Below, one piece after another: positions 11,931-23,600 of a DNA stretch of 64,000 bases. Origin of the DNA: Dromiciops gliroides (Eukaryota; Chordata; Mammalia; Microbiotheria; Microbiotheriidae); NCBI RefSeq assembly GCF_019393635.1, contig NC_057867.1, positions 5,280,821-5,344,820 of the forward strand. The letters are read 5' to 3'. The number at the start of each line of letters is the position of its first letter. Position 1 is the stretch's first letter. The notes under the pieces are model-generated. The model saw nothing but the letters and a program-made list of their open reading frames with translations. It had not been told where the DNA came from and made no database searches. Both the position numbers and the translations under genes were made by a program.

Positions 11931-12154
11931 AATATTTCTAAAACATTGATTATGACTAAGTGAGATATACAGATTGAAGTATGATTTTTTTTGTTAGTTC
12001 CTCTTTCTGAAGTTTTGTTTTTATCTGTTTTCTTTTACAACCTGGCTAATGTGGAAATGTTTGCATGACTCCTCATGTATAGCTTATATTCAATTGCTTG
12101 AGTTCTTGGGGGGGGGAGGGAGTGAGAAAGGAAGAGAATTTGGAACACAAAGGT

Positions 12155-12302
12155 TTTTTTTTTTTGTTTTTTTTTTGTTTTTTTTTAGTGAGGCAATTGG
12201 GGTTAAGTGACTTGCCCAGGGTCACACAGCTAGTAAGTGTCAAGTGTCTGAGGCCGGATTTGGACTCAGGTACTCCTGACTCCAGGGCCACCTAGCTGCC
12301 CC
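12155..12302 (-). repeat. tRNA-derived SINE (WSINE1-like), left arm of inverted pair
   Basis: Reverse copy with a long mixed T/G tail (12155-12187). Part of the head is deleted: sequence jumps from CTCCAGG to GCCACCTAGCTGCCCC. It forms an inverted pair with the next copy. Confidence 0.8.
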
Positions 12303-12330
12303 CTTGGACGTCAATTTTAAAAAAAACTTT

Positions 12331-12478
12331 GGGGCAGCTAGATGGCGCAGTGGATAGAGCACCGGCCCTGGAGTCAGGAGTACCTGAGTCCAAATCTGGC
12401 CTCAGACACTTGACACTTACTAGCTGTGTGACCCTGGGCAAGTCACTTAACCCCAATTGTCCCGCAAACAAAAAAAAT
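12331..12478 (+). repeat. tRNA-derived SINE (WSINE1-like), right arm of inverted pair
   Basis: Forward copy only 28 bp from the reverse copy on its left. The short flanks are themselves inverted (TTGGACGTCAATTTT near 12303 and AATTTGACGTCCAAAT near 12477). Confidence 0.85.
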
Positions 12479-12600
12479 TTGACGTCCAAATTTGTATTTT
12501 ACATGTAATTTGGGAAAAATAAGATTCTAAATAAATTACTGAGATAACCCAGGGATAGAAAGATGGTTCAGCATTAGGAAAACCATAACCATAATAAATC

Positions 12601-12859
12601 ATTTTGCTGTTGAGTCATGTCTGACTCTTTGTGACCCTATTTGGGGTTTTCTTGGCAAAGATAACTGGAGTGGTTGGCCATTTCCTTCTCTAGTGTACTC
12701 CCATTTTACTGATGAGGAAATTGAGGCAAACAGGGCTAAGAGATTTAAATGCCCACAGTCAAATAGCTAGGAAGAATTCGAGGCTGCATCTGAATAAAGG
12801 AAGACGATTCTCCCTGACTCCAGATCCAGGGCTCTATACCCTGCAGTGCTAACCAGCTG
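12601..12859 (-). repeat. MAR1-type CORE-SINE
   Basis: Reverse copy from TGCTGTTGAGTCATGTCTGA to the head complement near CTAACCAGCTGCC. Diverged, with the CORE recognisable as GATGAGGAAATTGAGGCAAA. Confidence 0.7.
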
Positions 12860-12873
12860 CCCCAATGAATCTT

Positions 12874-13019
12874 TTGGGGGGGCAGAGCAATGAGGGTTAA
12901 GTGACTTGCCCAGGGTCACACAGCTAGTTAAGTGTCAAGTGTCTGAGTCCAGATTTGAACTCAGATCCTCTTAAATCCAAGGCTGGTGCTTTATCCACTG
13001 CGCCACCTAGCTGCTCCTG
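12874..13019 (-). repeat. tRNA-derived SINE (WSINE1-like) with clear target duplication
   Basis: Reverse copy flanked by the 14-bp duplication CCCCAATGAATCTT (12860-12873 and 13020-13033). It landed at the edge of the MAR1 copy and is therefore younger. Head retains AGGTGGCGCAG on the reverse strand. Confidence 0.85.
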
Positions 13020-13307
13020 CCCCAATGAATCTTAGGGAAAGACAAAAACTAAGTAAAACAATGCTGCAAGAGCCATCCACACTGCTCATTTGTTTGCAAA
13101 CTATAGCCCAGGAATGGAATGGCCTTTCATATCAAAAGTACAGATCAAATCATTATTTGCAGGCAAGCAGCAAGCATTTCTTAAACACCTACTATGTGCC
13201 AGGCACTTGGGATACTAAAATGTCACAGTCATTCTTAAGGAGGGAGACAACATATATGATTATGTACAGAGTAAATGAATAGTACATATCAAACTAATAA
13301 TAGTAAT

Positions 13308-13878
13308 AGTAAATAGTAAACTGATAATAGCTAACATTTAGTTAGCACTTTGAAGTTTGTAAAGTGCTTTGCATCTATTTGTTGTTTATTGTTTGTCCTT
13401 GAAGAGAACTATGACGTCACCCCGATTTTCAGTGAATTGGATTTAAGTGAGGCAGGGCTGTGCAAGGTCATCAACCTCATTCTGTCCTCCAGAGTCATCT
13501 GGGTCCAGTGTGGCAAGATATACATCAGGATGACTGGAGATGGCCCGATGTTTGAGGCAATTGTGGTTAAGTGACTTGCCCAAAGTCACACAGGTAGTAC
13601 TGTCAAATGTGAGGCCAAATTTGAACTCAAGTCCTCCCGACTCCAGGGCCAGGGCTCTATCCACTGCAGCACCACCTTGCTGCCCTTACATTTAATCCTC
13701 ACAGCAACCCCTTAGAGGTAGGTGCTATGATTACCCCCAGTTTACAGATAAGGAAACTGAAACTAAGAGAACCTGGACTTGCCTAGTATCACACAGCTAG
13801 TAGGTGTCTGAGGCTGGATTTGAATTCAGGTCTTCCTGACTGCCAATTCCAGCATTCTGCACTGTATCACCTAGTAGA
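13308..13878 (-). repeat. MIR/THER-type SINE interrupted by another SINE
   Basis: The two halves (13308-13380: TTTGTAAAGTGCTTTGCAT; 13687-13878: TTTACAGATAAGGAAACTGA through GATTTGAATTCAGGTCTTCC) belong to one MIR-like element. They are separated by a 305 bp insertion. Confidence 0.65.
13381..13685 (-). repeat. Long tRNA-headed SINE with LINE-like tail, inserted in MIR
   Basis: Read on the reverse strand: a tRNA-like head (GTGGATAGAGCCCTGGCCCT), the CORE, then a 160 bp tail domain (GGGCCATCTCCAGTCATCCT ... CAAGGACAAACAATAAACAA). The CAAACAA-type end resembles RTE-mobilised SINEs. That assignment is from memory. Confidence 0.6.
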
Positions 13879-14269
13879 TTGGGGCCACATGTTCAGAAAG
13901 GCTTCGTGTCCTTTAGATGCTGAGCTGAATTTGACAGATGGTATTCAATGAGAGACACCTGAGGAGGGAATGTATTGGGGGTGTGAGCACGAGATGGGAA
14001 ATTGAGTACCCTGAGCATGTGGCTGCCTCTCACCTGGTCTCACTTTCCCTATCTGTAAAACAAGGATTTGAACTAGATGAATGGTCCCTAAGACACCTTC
14101 CAGGGGTAACAGTCCATGAACCTTTGAAATCTGGACACAAATGAGATCATGTTTTGTAAACCTGAAAGAGCCATAAAACGGGCGACTAATATCTGTAAGT
14201 TCCTTCTACATTCTGAGCCTCAGTTTCCCCCCATGTTAAAAGAAGCTGTTGGGCTCCATGGGCTCTGAG

Positions 14270-14520
14270 GTCTAGAAGAAAGAGAGCAAACCAGAGCTGA
14301 CGACGCCCCACCCCTGCCCCTGCCCCGCCCCTCTTCCCCCCCGCCCGCCTGAGGCTCGCCTCAGCGCGTGACTGCGCCTGCGCCTGCGCCTGCGCGCGGC
14401 TGTCAATCGGGCTCTCCGCCTAACGGCCGGCCCCGCCCCGCCCTGCAACCAGCGCGAGGCGGGCGGAGAAAGCGCGCCGGCCCGGCATCATGCGGCTGGT
14501 GAGCTGGAACATCAATGGGA
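14270..14520 (+). promoter_or_regulatory. APEX2: APEX2 CpG-island promoter
   Basis: CpG-dense block ending in APEX2 exon 1. It holds tandem NRF1-like TGCGCC units (14373-14397) and GC boxes (CCCCGCCCCGCCC, 14427-14442). No TATA box is seen, as expected for a housekeeping repair gene. Transcription start is inferred at about 14440-14480. Confidence 0.75.
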
Positions 14521-14604
14521 TCCGGCGATCGCCCGAGGCCCTGAGGCGCCTGCTCGACTCTCTGGGGGCCGATGTGACCTGCCTGCAGGAGACCCGAGTC
14601 ACTC
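14490..14604 (+). CDS. APEX2: APEX2 coding exon 1
   Basis: Encodes MRLVSWNINGIRR ... VTCLQETRVT and ends in phase 1 at the donor C|GTGAGA. It carries the metal-site residues N7 and E34. The insertion found after NGIRR in human is absent. Confidence 0.95.
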
Positions 14605-17600
14605 GTGAGAACCGAGGCGTGCCCTTCCTCCCAGCCCCACACCCCGCCCCGCCCGATCAGAGCTCCCCCCCCCGACAATCCCCGCCCGATCTGAGCCCCC
14701 TCGGACAATCCCAGCCCCGCCCCCAGAAGACCCCCACCCCAGCCCCGTTCGATCTGAACCCCACCCCCTGGACAATCCCCGCCCGATCTGAGCCCCCTCC
14801 GACAACCCCAGCGCCGCCCCCAGAAGACCTCAACCCCAGCCCCGTTCGATCTGAGCCCCTCTCACGAGGCCAGCCCCGCCTCCAGAAGACCCCCGCCCCC
14901 GCCCCGTCTGATCTGAGCCCCACCACGAGGCCAGCCCCGCCCGATCTGAGTCCCCCAATCCCAGCCCCCCCAGAAGACCCCGCCCGATCTGAGCCCCCCC
15001 ATCCCAGCCCCTCCCCCAGAAGACCCCCCGCCGGACCTGAGCCCCCCCCCCCAAGACAAGTTTACCTCCTTTGGGCCCCTCCCCGAAGAGACCCTTGCCC
15101 CCCGCCGCCCAGAACAGGACTCCCCCTTTCTAGGCCTCCCCCTGTCCCCAAGTATCATCTTCTCCCCAAAAACCACCTTACCCCAAGTGACACTTTCTTG
15201 TAGCACTGCCCCCAGGACCTCCTTGTCCCCCTAAAATCATCCTCCCCCTCCCTGAGATCTGACCCCGCCCCATAGAGGATCCCTCTATCCCTCTCTGACC
15301 CTACCTCCAAGGACACCCCCTTGTAGCCCTTCCCCTGTCCCCGAAGGTCACTTCCTCCCCCCAACACCCCCTACACCAACACCCCCCTCCCAAGTTATCC
15401 CCAGAAGACCCCAGCTGACCCATTTAGCTCTCCAATAGAGCCCCCTCCCAGGATTACCTCCACCCTCCAAAGAACTCCTCTCTCTCCCCAACTCCCCCAA
15501 TGCTGACCCTATTCCACAAGATTATGCTTCCCCGGGGCTGTTCCTGCAGCCACCTTGTGGGCAGCAGGGCCATGGCCCTGGAAGCCAGGCCACAGTGGTA
15601 TGCCCAATCACCCCCCCCCCCAACCTGGATGTTCCTTCTCTGGCCCCCAGGGGACCTGCTGGAAGAGCCCCTGGCCATTGTGGAAGGATACAATTCCTAC
15701 TTTAGCTTCAGCCGAGGTCGCAGTGGCTACTCAGGTGTGTGTGTATCTACCTGTGTATATGTGTACTGTACACTGTACACACATGTGTGCAGTGGCTGGG
15801 GAGGGGGATCTGGGAGCTGGGCAGGCCTGGACGAAGATATTGGACTTTTCAGAGCCTTGCTTTCCCACTCCAACTGGGTTTAGCAAGACTTGTACTGCGT
15901 ACTGCCTATCCAGAGTTTTTATGAGCAAGTCGCAGGAGCTGTGTTCATAGTTATTGCTACTATTATTACAAGTGTCACATTTTTAGAGAAGTTTAAACAT
16001 TAGAGGGAAAGAAAATGTCAAATTGGGGGAATAACCAGAAATCTTAAGTTGAATTTTTCTGATCTGAATGACACAAGTGACCCTGAATAAGTCATTTCTC
16101 TTCAAGTTGATGAAAAATTAGGAACTTTGGACTGAATTTTTTTTTTAAGGTCCCTTTCCACTTTTGCTATTATGTGATCCAAACCCTTGCCCTTTCTAGG
16201 GCTAACTTTCCCAATCTGTAGAATGAGACGGTTGGATGAGATGGTCTTGAAGTTCTTCTCTACTCTTTACAATCTGTGCCACTAAGGCCTCAGTTTTCTC
16301 CTCTGAAATGAAGGGGGTGGAACTAGATGGTCTCCAAGACCCTTGGTTACATTAGCTGTAGAAACACCCCCGAAACATTCCCATTGGTATGTTTAGATAA
16401 TAACAGCTAGCTCTTTACAGGTAGAATTTCATTTGTTCCTCACAACCACCCTGGGAAGTAGCTGCTATTTATTATTATCCCCACTTTACAGATAGGGAAA
16501 CTGAGGCACAGAGCGGTTCAGGGACTGTCTAGGGCTGGATTTGAACTTGGGTCTTCCTTAGTTGAAGTCCAGCCCTCTAGCTACTTCACCTCCTAGCTCA
16601 GCTACTTACATTTGGGAGAAGCTTCTTCCTTTCTCTGGACCTGAGTTTCCCCTGGGATGAAATGAAGGGGTTAGATCAGATGGTTGCTAAGGGCCCTTCC
16701 CATTCTCCATCCTCTAATCCCATTAACAGAATTCGAGTCTTTGTAAGCATCCCCTAAGAGGTTCTGTTCATGTGTACTGGAGCTCTCAATATTTGCTGTA
16801 TCAGAAATTAAAATTCGTTTTGACCTCAGGGACTCCCTGGAGTCTCCAGATGATGCTTCGAGAAGCTCTGGTATAGAGAGCAGCTAGGTGGCACCGCAGT
16901 GGATAAAGCACCGGCCCTGGATTCAAGAGGACCTGAGTTCAAATCTGACCTCAGGGGCAGCTAGATAGCACAGTGGATAAAGCACCAGCCCTGGATTCAG
17001 GAGTACCTGAGTTCAAATCCGGCCTCGGACACTTGACACTTACTAGCTGTGTGACCCTGGGCAAGTCACTTAACCCCCATTGCCCCACAAAAAAAAAAAC
17101 AAAAAACAAATCTGACCTCAGACACTTGACACTAGCTGTGTGACCCTGGGCAAGTCACTTAACCCTCATTGCCCCACAAAAAAAAAAAAAGAGGAAGGAA
17201 GGAAAGAAAAGCAAAGCAAAACTCTGGTATAAACTATGTGATCCTGGTCAAGGCTTGTCCCCCCTCTGAACTTCACCTTACCCATCTATAAAATGGGGTT
17301 AATGGAGGTATTTGTGGTCTGCCTTAAAGCACTAGAGAACGGTTCGGAATGGAGCAATTGTGCACACTGTTTGTTCTGGCAATTCTTTCTTGTTTAGAAA
17401 GGACTTTCTTTGGCACAGTCCTGTAATGAAGGTGTGTGGAGTGGCAAGGAGGGAGGGCAGGCCAAGAGGAGTGGAAAGAAGGCAGAAGATAGGGATTTTA
17501 ATACTGGCTTTGTATCAGGGTTTACTGTTGTGAGACCTTGGCCAAGTCCTTTCCCTTCCTCTAGAGCAGGGCCTAAACTTTTTTCCACTCGTGACCCTTT

Positions 17601-20600
17601 TCACCCAAGAAATTTTTCTGCCAGTCTGGATATATAGGTATATAAAATGGGTATACATAACCTTTTTTTTTTTTTTGGTAAGGCAGTTGGGGTTGTGACT
17701 TGCCCAGGGTCACACAGCTAGTTAAGTGTCAAGTGTCTGAGGTTGGATTTGAACTCAGGTCCTCCTGAATCCAAGGCCGGTGCTTTATCCACTGCGCTAC
17801 CTAGCTGCCCTATACATAACGTTTTACTGTTGCCCAGTTTTTCGCCACCCCCACATTCAGTTATGTGACCCCATATGGAGTCGCGACCCACCGTGTGAGA
17901 AGCCATACTCTAGACCAGAATTTCCCATTCCATAAAACAACAATAAAACAATGAAATCTGAGAAATTATAATGACTGAACTTTGCCCCAAGAAAAACCCT
18001 GGCTTCCCTCCCTTCCTCCCACAGCTGCAGAAGGCAGCAAAGTCCTGGAAGACTTCCCTGTATGCTGCTTGGTTTTGCCTCCTCACTTCTTCCTCTTAGA
18101 ATCTCAGCCTTCCTTCAAGACTCAGTTCAAATGCTGCTTGCTGCAGGAAGCTCTCCTGATGTCCCTAGATGCTAAGGAAGGGGACAAGCATTTATTAAGC
18201 ACCTACTCTATACCAAGCACCAAACTAAGGGCTTTACAAATATTATCTACTTTGGTTCTCACAAGTACCTTGGGAGGAAGCTGCTATTCTTGTCTCCATT
18301 TGACAAATGACTAAACTGAGGGAAACAGGTGAAGTGACTTGCTGGGGGTCATACAGCTAGTAAGTGTCTGGCAGCAGGATTTGAACTCAGATCTTCCTGA
18401 CTCCAGTCCTAGCACTCTATGTCACCACTGCTACACCTAGCATTTTCCCTTCTAAAGAAGGCTTCTACTCTGTATGTAGCTTGTATGTTATTAATTATTG
18501 ACATCATGTCTCTGTCCCACTGAAATGTAAAATTCTTGAGGGCAGGGGCTATTTCTGCCTTTCTCCCTAGCCCTTAGCACCATTACCTGGGTGCACAGTA
18601 AGGACTTCATGTCCGTTGATTCATTGGCTGCCCCTCGCACCCTCTTCCTGAGTACTCCTGCTCCCCCTTTTCTGTGTGTCCGTCTCTCTCTTCCCCCACT
18701 GAAAGGCCAAAGTGCTGAGCCTGGAGCTGATGACTTCCAGACTGAGAGTGTGGGGGTCCTTAGTCTCTTTTTAGCCTTCATTCTGTGACTCATCCTCTCT
18801 GGGTCTGTTCATTGTTTCCCACCCCACCAGGTGTGGCCACCTTCTGTAAAAATAATGCCACTCCAAGTGCAGCAGAAGAAGGCCTGACCAGCCTGCTGAC
18901 CAATCACCAGGGTGCTGTGGGCTCCTACGGGAACACGGAGGAGTTCACTGAAGATGAGTTGCGGGCTCTGGACAGCGAAGGCCGGGCAGTCCTCACTCAG
19001 CACCAGATACGGTAAACATTGGCGCATTTGTCCTGACCTGCAGCTGAGGCCTCTTTTGCTTATACCTACCGTGATGGCATTGTGGTCCATCCTAGATAAG
19101 ACAGACTGCTGCCTCCTGGATTAAGTGGGCTGCTGTAGGGGCAAGGGGATTGAAACATTTGACAACTGGCCCCAGTGAATAAAAAGACAAAGTCCCAATT
19201 TCACTACTTGGATGCATCTGTGCCTCCAGCATGTGGGCCTTCCTTTCACCTGTGCAGATTGTGGCCTATCCTGGACCCCTTTTGCCCTGGAGCTCCTCTC
19301 CTTTCTGCTCGGAAGGTCCATCCACTAAACAGTGTGGAGAAAAGCCAGGGGAGCATGCCAGTTTGCCAGTGGGTATTGCTCTTTCCTGGGCACACATCTC
19401 TCTAATGATATCCCATACTCCACTTCTGAGCAGTTCTGGGCTGGGATTTTTAAAACATAGTTTTCTTTATATTCAAATGAAATTTTAAAAACTATTGATT
19501 GATGTATTTTGTTTTTCCATTATAGTAATTTCTTTCCCTTGATTTATTATTTATTTTTAGCTTCATTTAAAAAAAAAAATTTGACTTTAGAATTCTCTCC
19601 CTCCCACTCTTCCACCACCCCTTGAGAAGGCAAGAAATGTGTAAGGGGGCTTGTCTCTACTCAATCCACTAGTGTTGATCATGAAACATGAGAAGAAATA
19701 GTCCTTGCATTCGAGGGGTATGTAGTCAAACATGGAGAGTCTAGTGAGTCTACTTGTTCCCAGCCAGGAATAGCATAATGACCAACATTTGAACCTGCCT
19801 ATCACAAACTTAGGTGTGCCAAGTTATATACCCAAATACAGAATGATTGATGTGGCTCCGAGCTAGGCTGGAATTGATTTGGAAACGTTTTCTGGAAGTT
19901 GTAAATTTTAAGAAAGAGAAGGCCAGAAATGTGCTATCAATTATACATGTGAAATCATGCAAAACATTTCCATATTAGCCATTTGGGGCGGGGGGGGGGG
20001 GAAGCAAGGAAAATAAAGTGAAAAAACTATGCTTTGGTCTTCAATCTGCACTCAGATGCCATCAGTTTTCTCTTTGCAGATGGAGAGCATTTTGCTTCAT
20101 TAAATCCTTCAGAACTGTCTTAGATCATTGTATTGATCAGAAAAACTAAGTCATTCACAGTTGACATTCCTACAATATTGTTGTTATTCTGTAAATTGTT
20201 CTTCTGGGTCTGCTCACTTCATACAAGTTTTCCCAAGTTTTTTTTCTGAAACCATCCCCCTTATCATTTCTTATAGCACAGTAGTACTACATCAGAATCA
20301 TATACCACAACTTATTCAGCCACTCCTCAATTGATTGGCATCCCTTCAATTTCCAGTTCTTTGCCACTACACAAAAAGCTGCTATAAATATTTTTGTATG
20401 TAGAAGTCCTTTTCTTCTTTTCTTTGATCTCTTTGGGATATAGCCCTTGTAGCGGTATTGCTGGGTCAATACGTATGCACAGTTTTATAACCCTTTAGGC
20501 ATAGTTCCAAATTGTTTTCCAGAATGGTTGACTCAGTATACAACTCTATCAAGAGTGCATTAGTGTGGGGCAGCTAGGTGGCACAGTGGATAAAACATCA

Positions 20601-23600
20601 ACCCTGGATTCAGGAGTACCTGAGTTCAAATCTGTCCTCAGACACTTGACACTTACTAGCTGTGTGACCCTGGGCAAGTCACTTAACTCTCATTGCCCTG
20701 CCAAAAAAAAAAGAATGCATTAGTGTCTGGGTTTTTCCACATCCTCTCCAGCACTTATCATTTTCCTTTTCTGTCATGTTAGTCAATCTCGTGTGAGGTG
20801 ATACCTCAGAGCTGTTTTAATTTGCAATTCTCTAACCAGTAGTGGTTTAAAGCATTTTTCATATGACTACAGATACTTTTGATTTTTTCTTCTGAAAACT
20901 GCCTGTTCATAGCCTTTGACCGTTTATCAGTTAGGGAATGAAATCCATTTTCTATATATTTGAGTAATGGGGCCTTTATCAAAGAAACTTGCTGTAATTT
21001 TTTTCCAGTTCCCTGCTTTCCTTCTAATCTTGGCTGTGTTGATTCTGTTTGTGCAAACCCTTTTTGTTTGTCTGGTTTTTGCTGGGCAATGGGGGTTAAG
21101 TGACTTGCCCAGGGTCACACAGCTAGTAAGTTTCAAGTGTCTGAGGACAGATTTGAACTCAGGTCCTTCTGAATCCAGGGTCGGTGCTTTATCCACTATG
21201 CCACCTAGCTGCCCCTTGTACAACCCCTTTTTAATTTAATGTAATCAAAACTATCCATTTTACATCCCAAAGTACTCTCTATCTCTTGTTTGGTCATAAA
21301 TTTCTCCTTTATCCATAGATCTGACAGGTAAAATTTTCCATGCTCCCTCAATTTGCTTATGGTATCTCCCTTTTTGTTTAAATTAAGTACCTATTTTGAC
21401 CTTATCTTAGTCTACCGTGTGAGATATTGGTATATGCTTTCTTTCTGCCAAACTGCTTTCCAGTTTACGGAGCAGTTTTTGTCAAATAGTGAGTTCTAGT
21501 CCTAAAAACTTAGATCTTTTGGTTTATCAAATATTAGATTACTATGGTCATTTATTACTGCATCACTGTAATTTCTTGTTGCTTCTTCCCCATCCAGTAA
21601 TTCCCTTCCCCAGTCAAATTCTGCTCCTTAACAAATAAAAATAGTCGAGCAATGACAATAGATAAAGTGACTATGTGACATGTGCCCCCACCTCTTTGCC
21701 AAGAGCAAGGAGGCATGTTTCATTATCTGCTCTCTGGGACGAAGATGGTTATTATGATCACTCAGTGTGATTTCCCTCTAGTGAATTTCTCATTTCTGTT
21801 GTCATTATTATATATAGCATACATATCAGTTATTGCATATGTCACCTGCTCCGTCAGTGCATACTTACCCTCTTCCTCCAACCTGGTTGTTATTTCTTTC
21901 TGATAGTCTGTGACAGTGTTCCACTCCAGTCCAGCTCTTCCCCAGGTACACTGTGTCTACTTCTTGCTGTAGCTACGGGGCAGACCCACAGCCTTCCAGA
22001 GCAGTGTGCCTGTAATTGGCATAAAATTGTTAGTTTATTTTTATTCTGGCTTCTCTTTCTTTAGCCTCTATCCCTTCACTTGCCATTTTCCTTATTTTAT
22101 GGGTTTCTCCATATTTGGTATTTCTTATTTGGAGCATGGTATTCTGCACTGGACTGTGTCTGGAAGGGCCCGTCAATTGGGGAATGGCTGAACAAATTGT
22201 GGGATGAGATTATGATGGAACACTATTGTGCTATAAGAAGTGATGAGCAGGATGCTCTCAGAAAAACCTGGAAAGATTTATATGAGCTGAAGCAAAGTAA
22301 AATCTATTGTATACAAAGTGTCTCAGCAATATCGTAAGATATTGTGAATGACTTAGCTTTTTTCATCAGTACAATGATCCAAGACAACTCTGAAGGATTT
22401 CTGAAAAATGTGATCCAACTCCAGAGAAAGAACTGATGGTATCTGAATACAGATTGAAGCATTAAAAAAAAGAGAATAGCTTGCACTTTGAGGTTTGCAA
22501 AGTGCTTCACAAATATTATCTCATTTGATCCTTGGAGGAACCCTGGGAAGGTAGGTTCTATTATGACCTTCATTTTACAGTTTGGGAAACTGAGGCAGAC
22601 AGAAGTAAAGTGTCTTGCCCAGGGTCACACAGCTAGGAAGTATTTGAACTCAGGTCTTTCTGATTCCAGGCCCAGCACTCTGTGTACTACCCCATCTAGC
22701 TGTCCAATGACACATGCTCCAGGGGACACATGTATTATCTCCCCATATTAAAATGCAAATATCCTCTTTATTTAGTCCCTTATGATTTCTTGCTCATAAT
22801 TACCTTTTTGTTTTACTTGACTCCTATAGTTTTACTTCAAAGATTTGATATGACTCTGGTCTTTGCATAAGGAATGCTTGGAAGTCCTCTGTTTAACTAA
22901 AAGGAGCATCTAATTGGCACAGTGGATAGAGTACCAGGCCTGGAGTCAGGAAGACTCATCTTCCTGGTTCAAATCTGGCCTGAGACACTTATTAACTGTG
23001 TGACCCTGGGCAAGTCACTTCATTCTGTTTGCCCTAATTCTTCATCTGTAATATGAGCTGGAGAAGGAAATGGCAAACCACTCTAGTATCTTTGCCAAGA
23101 AATACCCAAATGGGGTCAGAAAGAGTCTGACACAATGAAAAATGAATGAACATTAATAAGAACATTTCACTAAAGATTCATTCCCATTTCCCATTCCTCA
23201 CCCCACATCCCTCCATAGTCTTACTAGGTATGTAATTCTTGTTTTTAAACCTACATATTTTTGCCTTCTGGAATATTATATTCCAAGATCTCCATTCCTT
23301 TACATTGGTGGCTGTTAAGTCATATATGATCCTAACTGTCACTCCTTGGTACATGAATTTGTTCTTTATGGCTGCTTGCAGTTATTTTTTTCTTTGACCT
23401 GGAAGCTCTAGATTTTGGCTATGACGTTCCTGGGAATTTTCATTTGGGAGTTTCTTCCAAGATATGATCGGTAATTTCTTCCTATTTCTACTTTGCCCTT
23501 TGGTTCTAAAAGATCTGGGCAATTTTTCTTTTAAGATTTCTTGAAATATGATGTCTAGGTTCTTATTTTGTTCATGGCTTTCAGGTAGTCAAGTGATTCT

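Larger units (their letters stand above)
11935..12545 (+). mobile_element. L1 3'-UTR fragment split by two SINEs
   Basis: L1-type 3' end (TTTTACAACCTGGCTAATGT, a G-run with GAGGGAGTGAG, and after the SINEs TTTACATGTAATTTGGGAAA). Two opposite-facing SINEs occupy 12155-12478. Confidence 0.6.
19440..21580 (-). mobile_element. L1 3' portion, reverse orientation, with three insertions
   Basis: L1 3' UTR and ORF2 C-terminus in reverse, within APEX2 intron 3. Recognisable pieces are CTCAATTGATTGGCATCCC (20327) and GTGTGAGGTGATACCTCAGA (20790). It is interrupted by a 274-bp insert (19642-19915), a forward SINE (20571-20712) and a reverse SINE (21072-21216). It is antisense to APEX2. Confidence 0.75.

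Noticed and set aside
14490-15203. A 237-codon frame starting at the APEX2 ATG
   Set aside because: The first 38 codons are real APEX2 exon 1. The rest is read-through of the intron minisatellite past a good donor at 14605.
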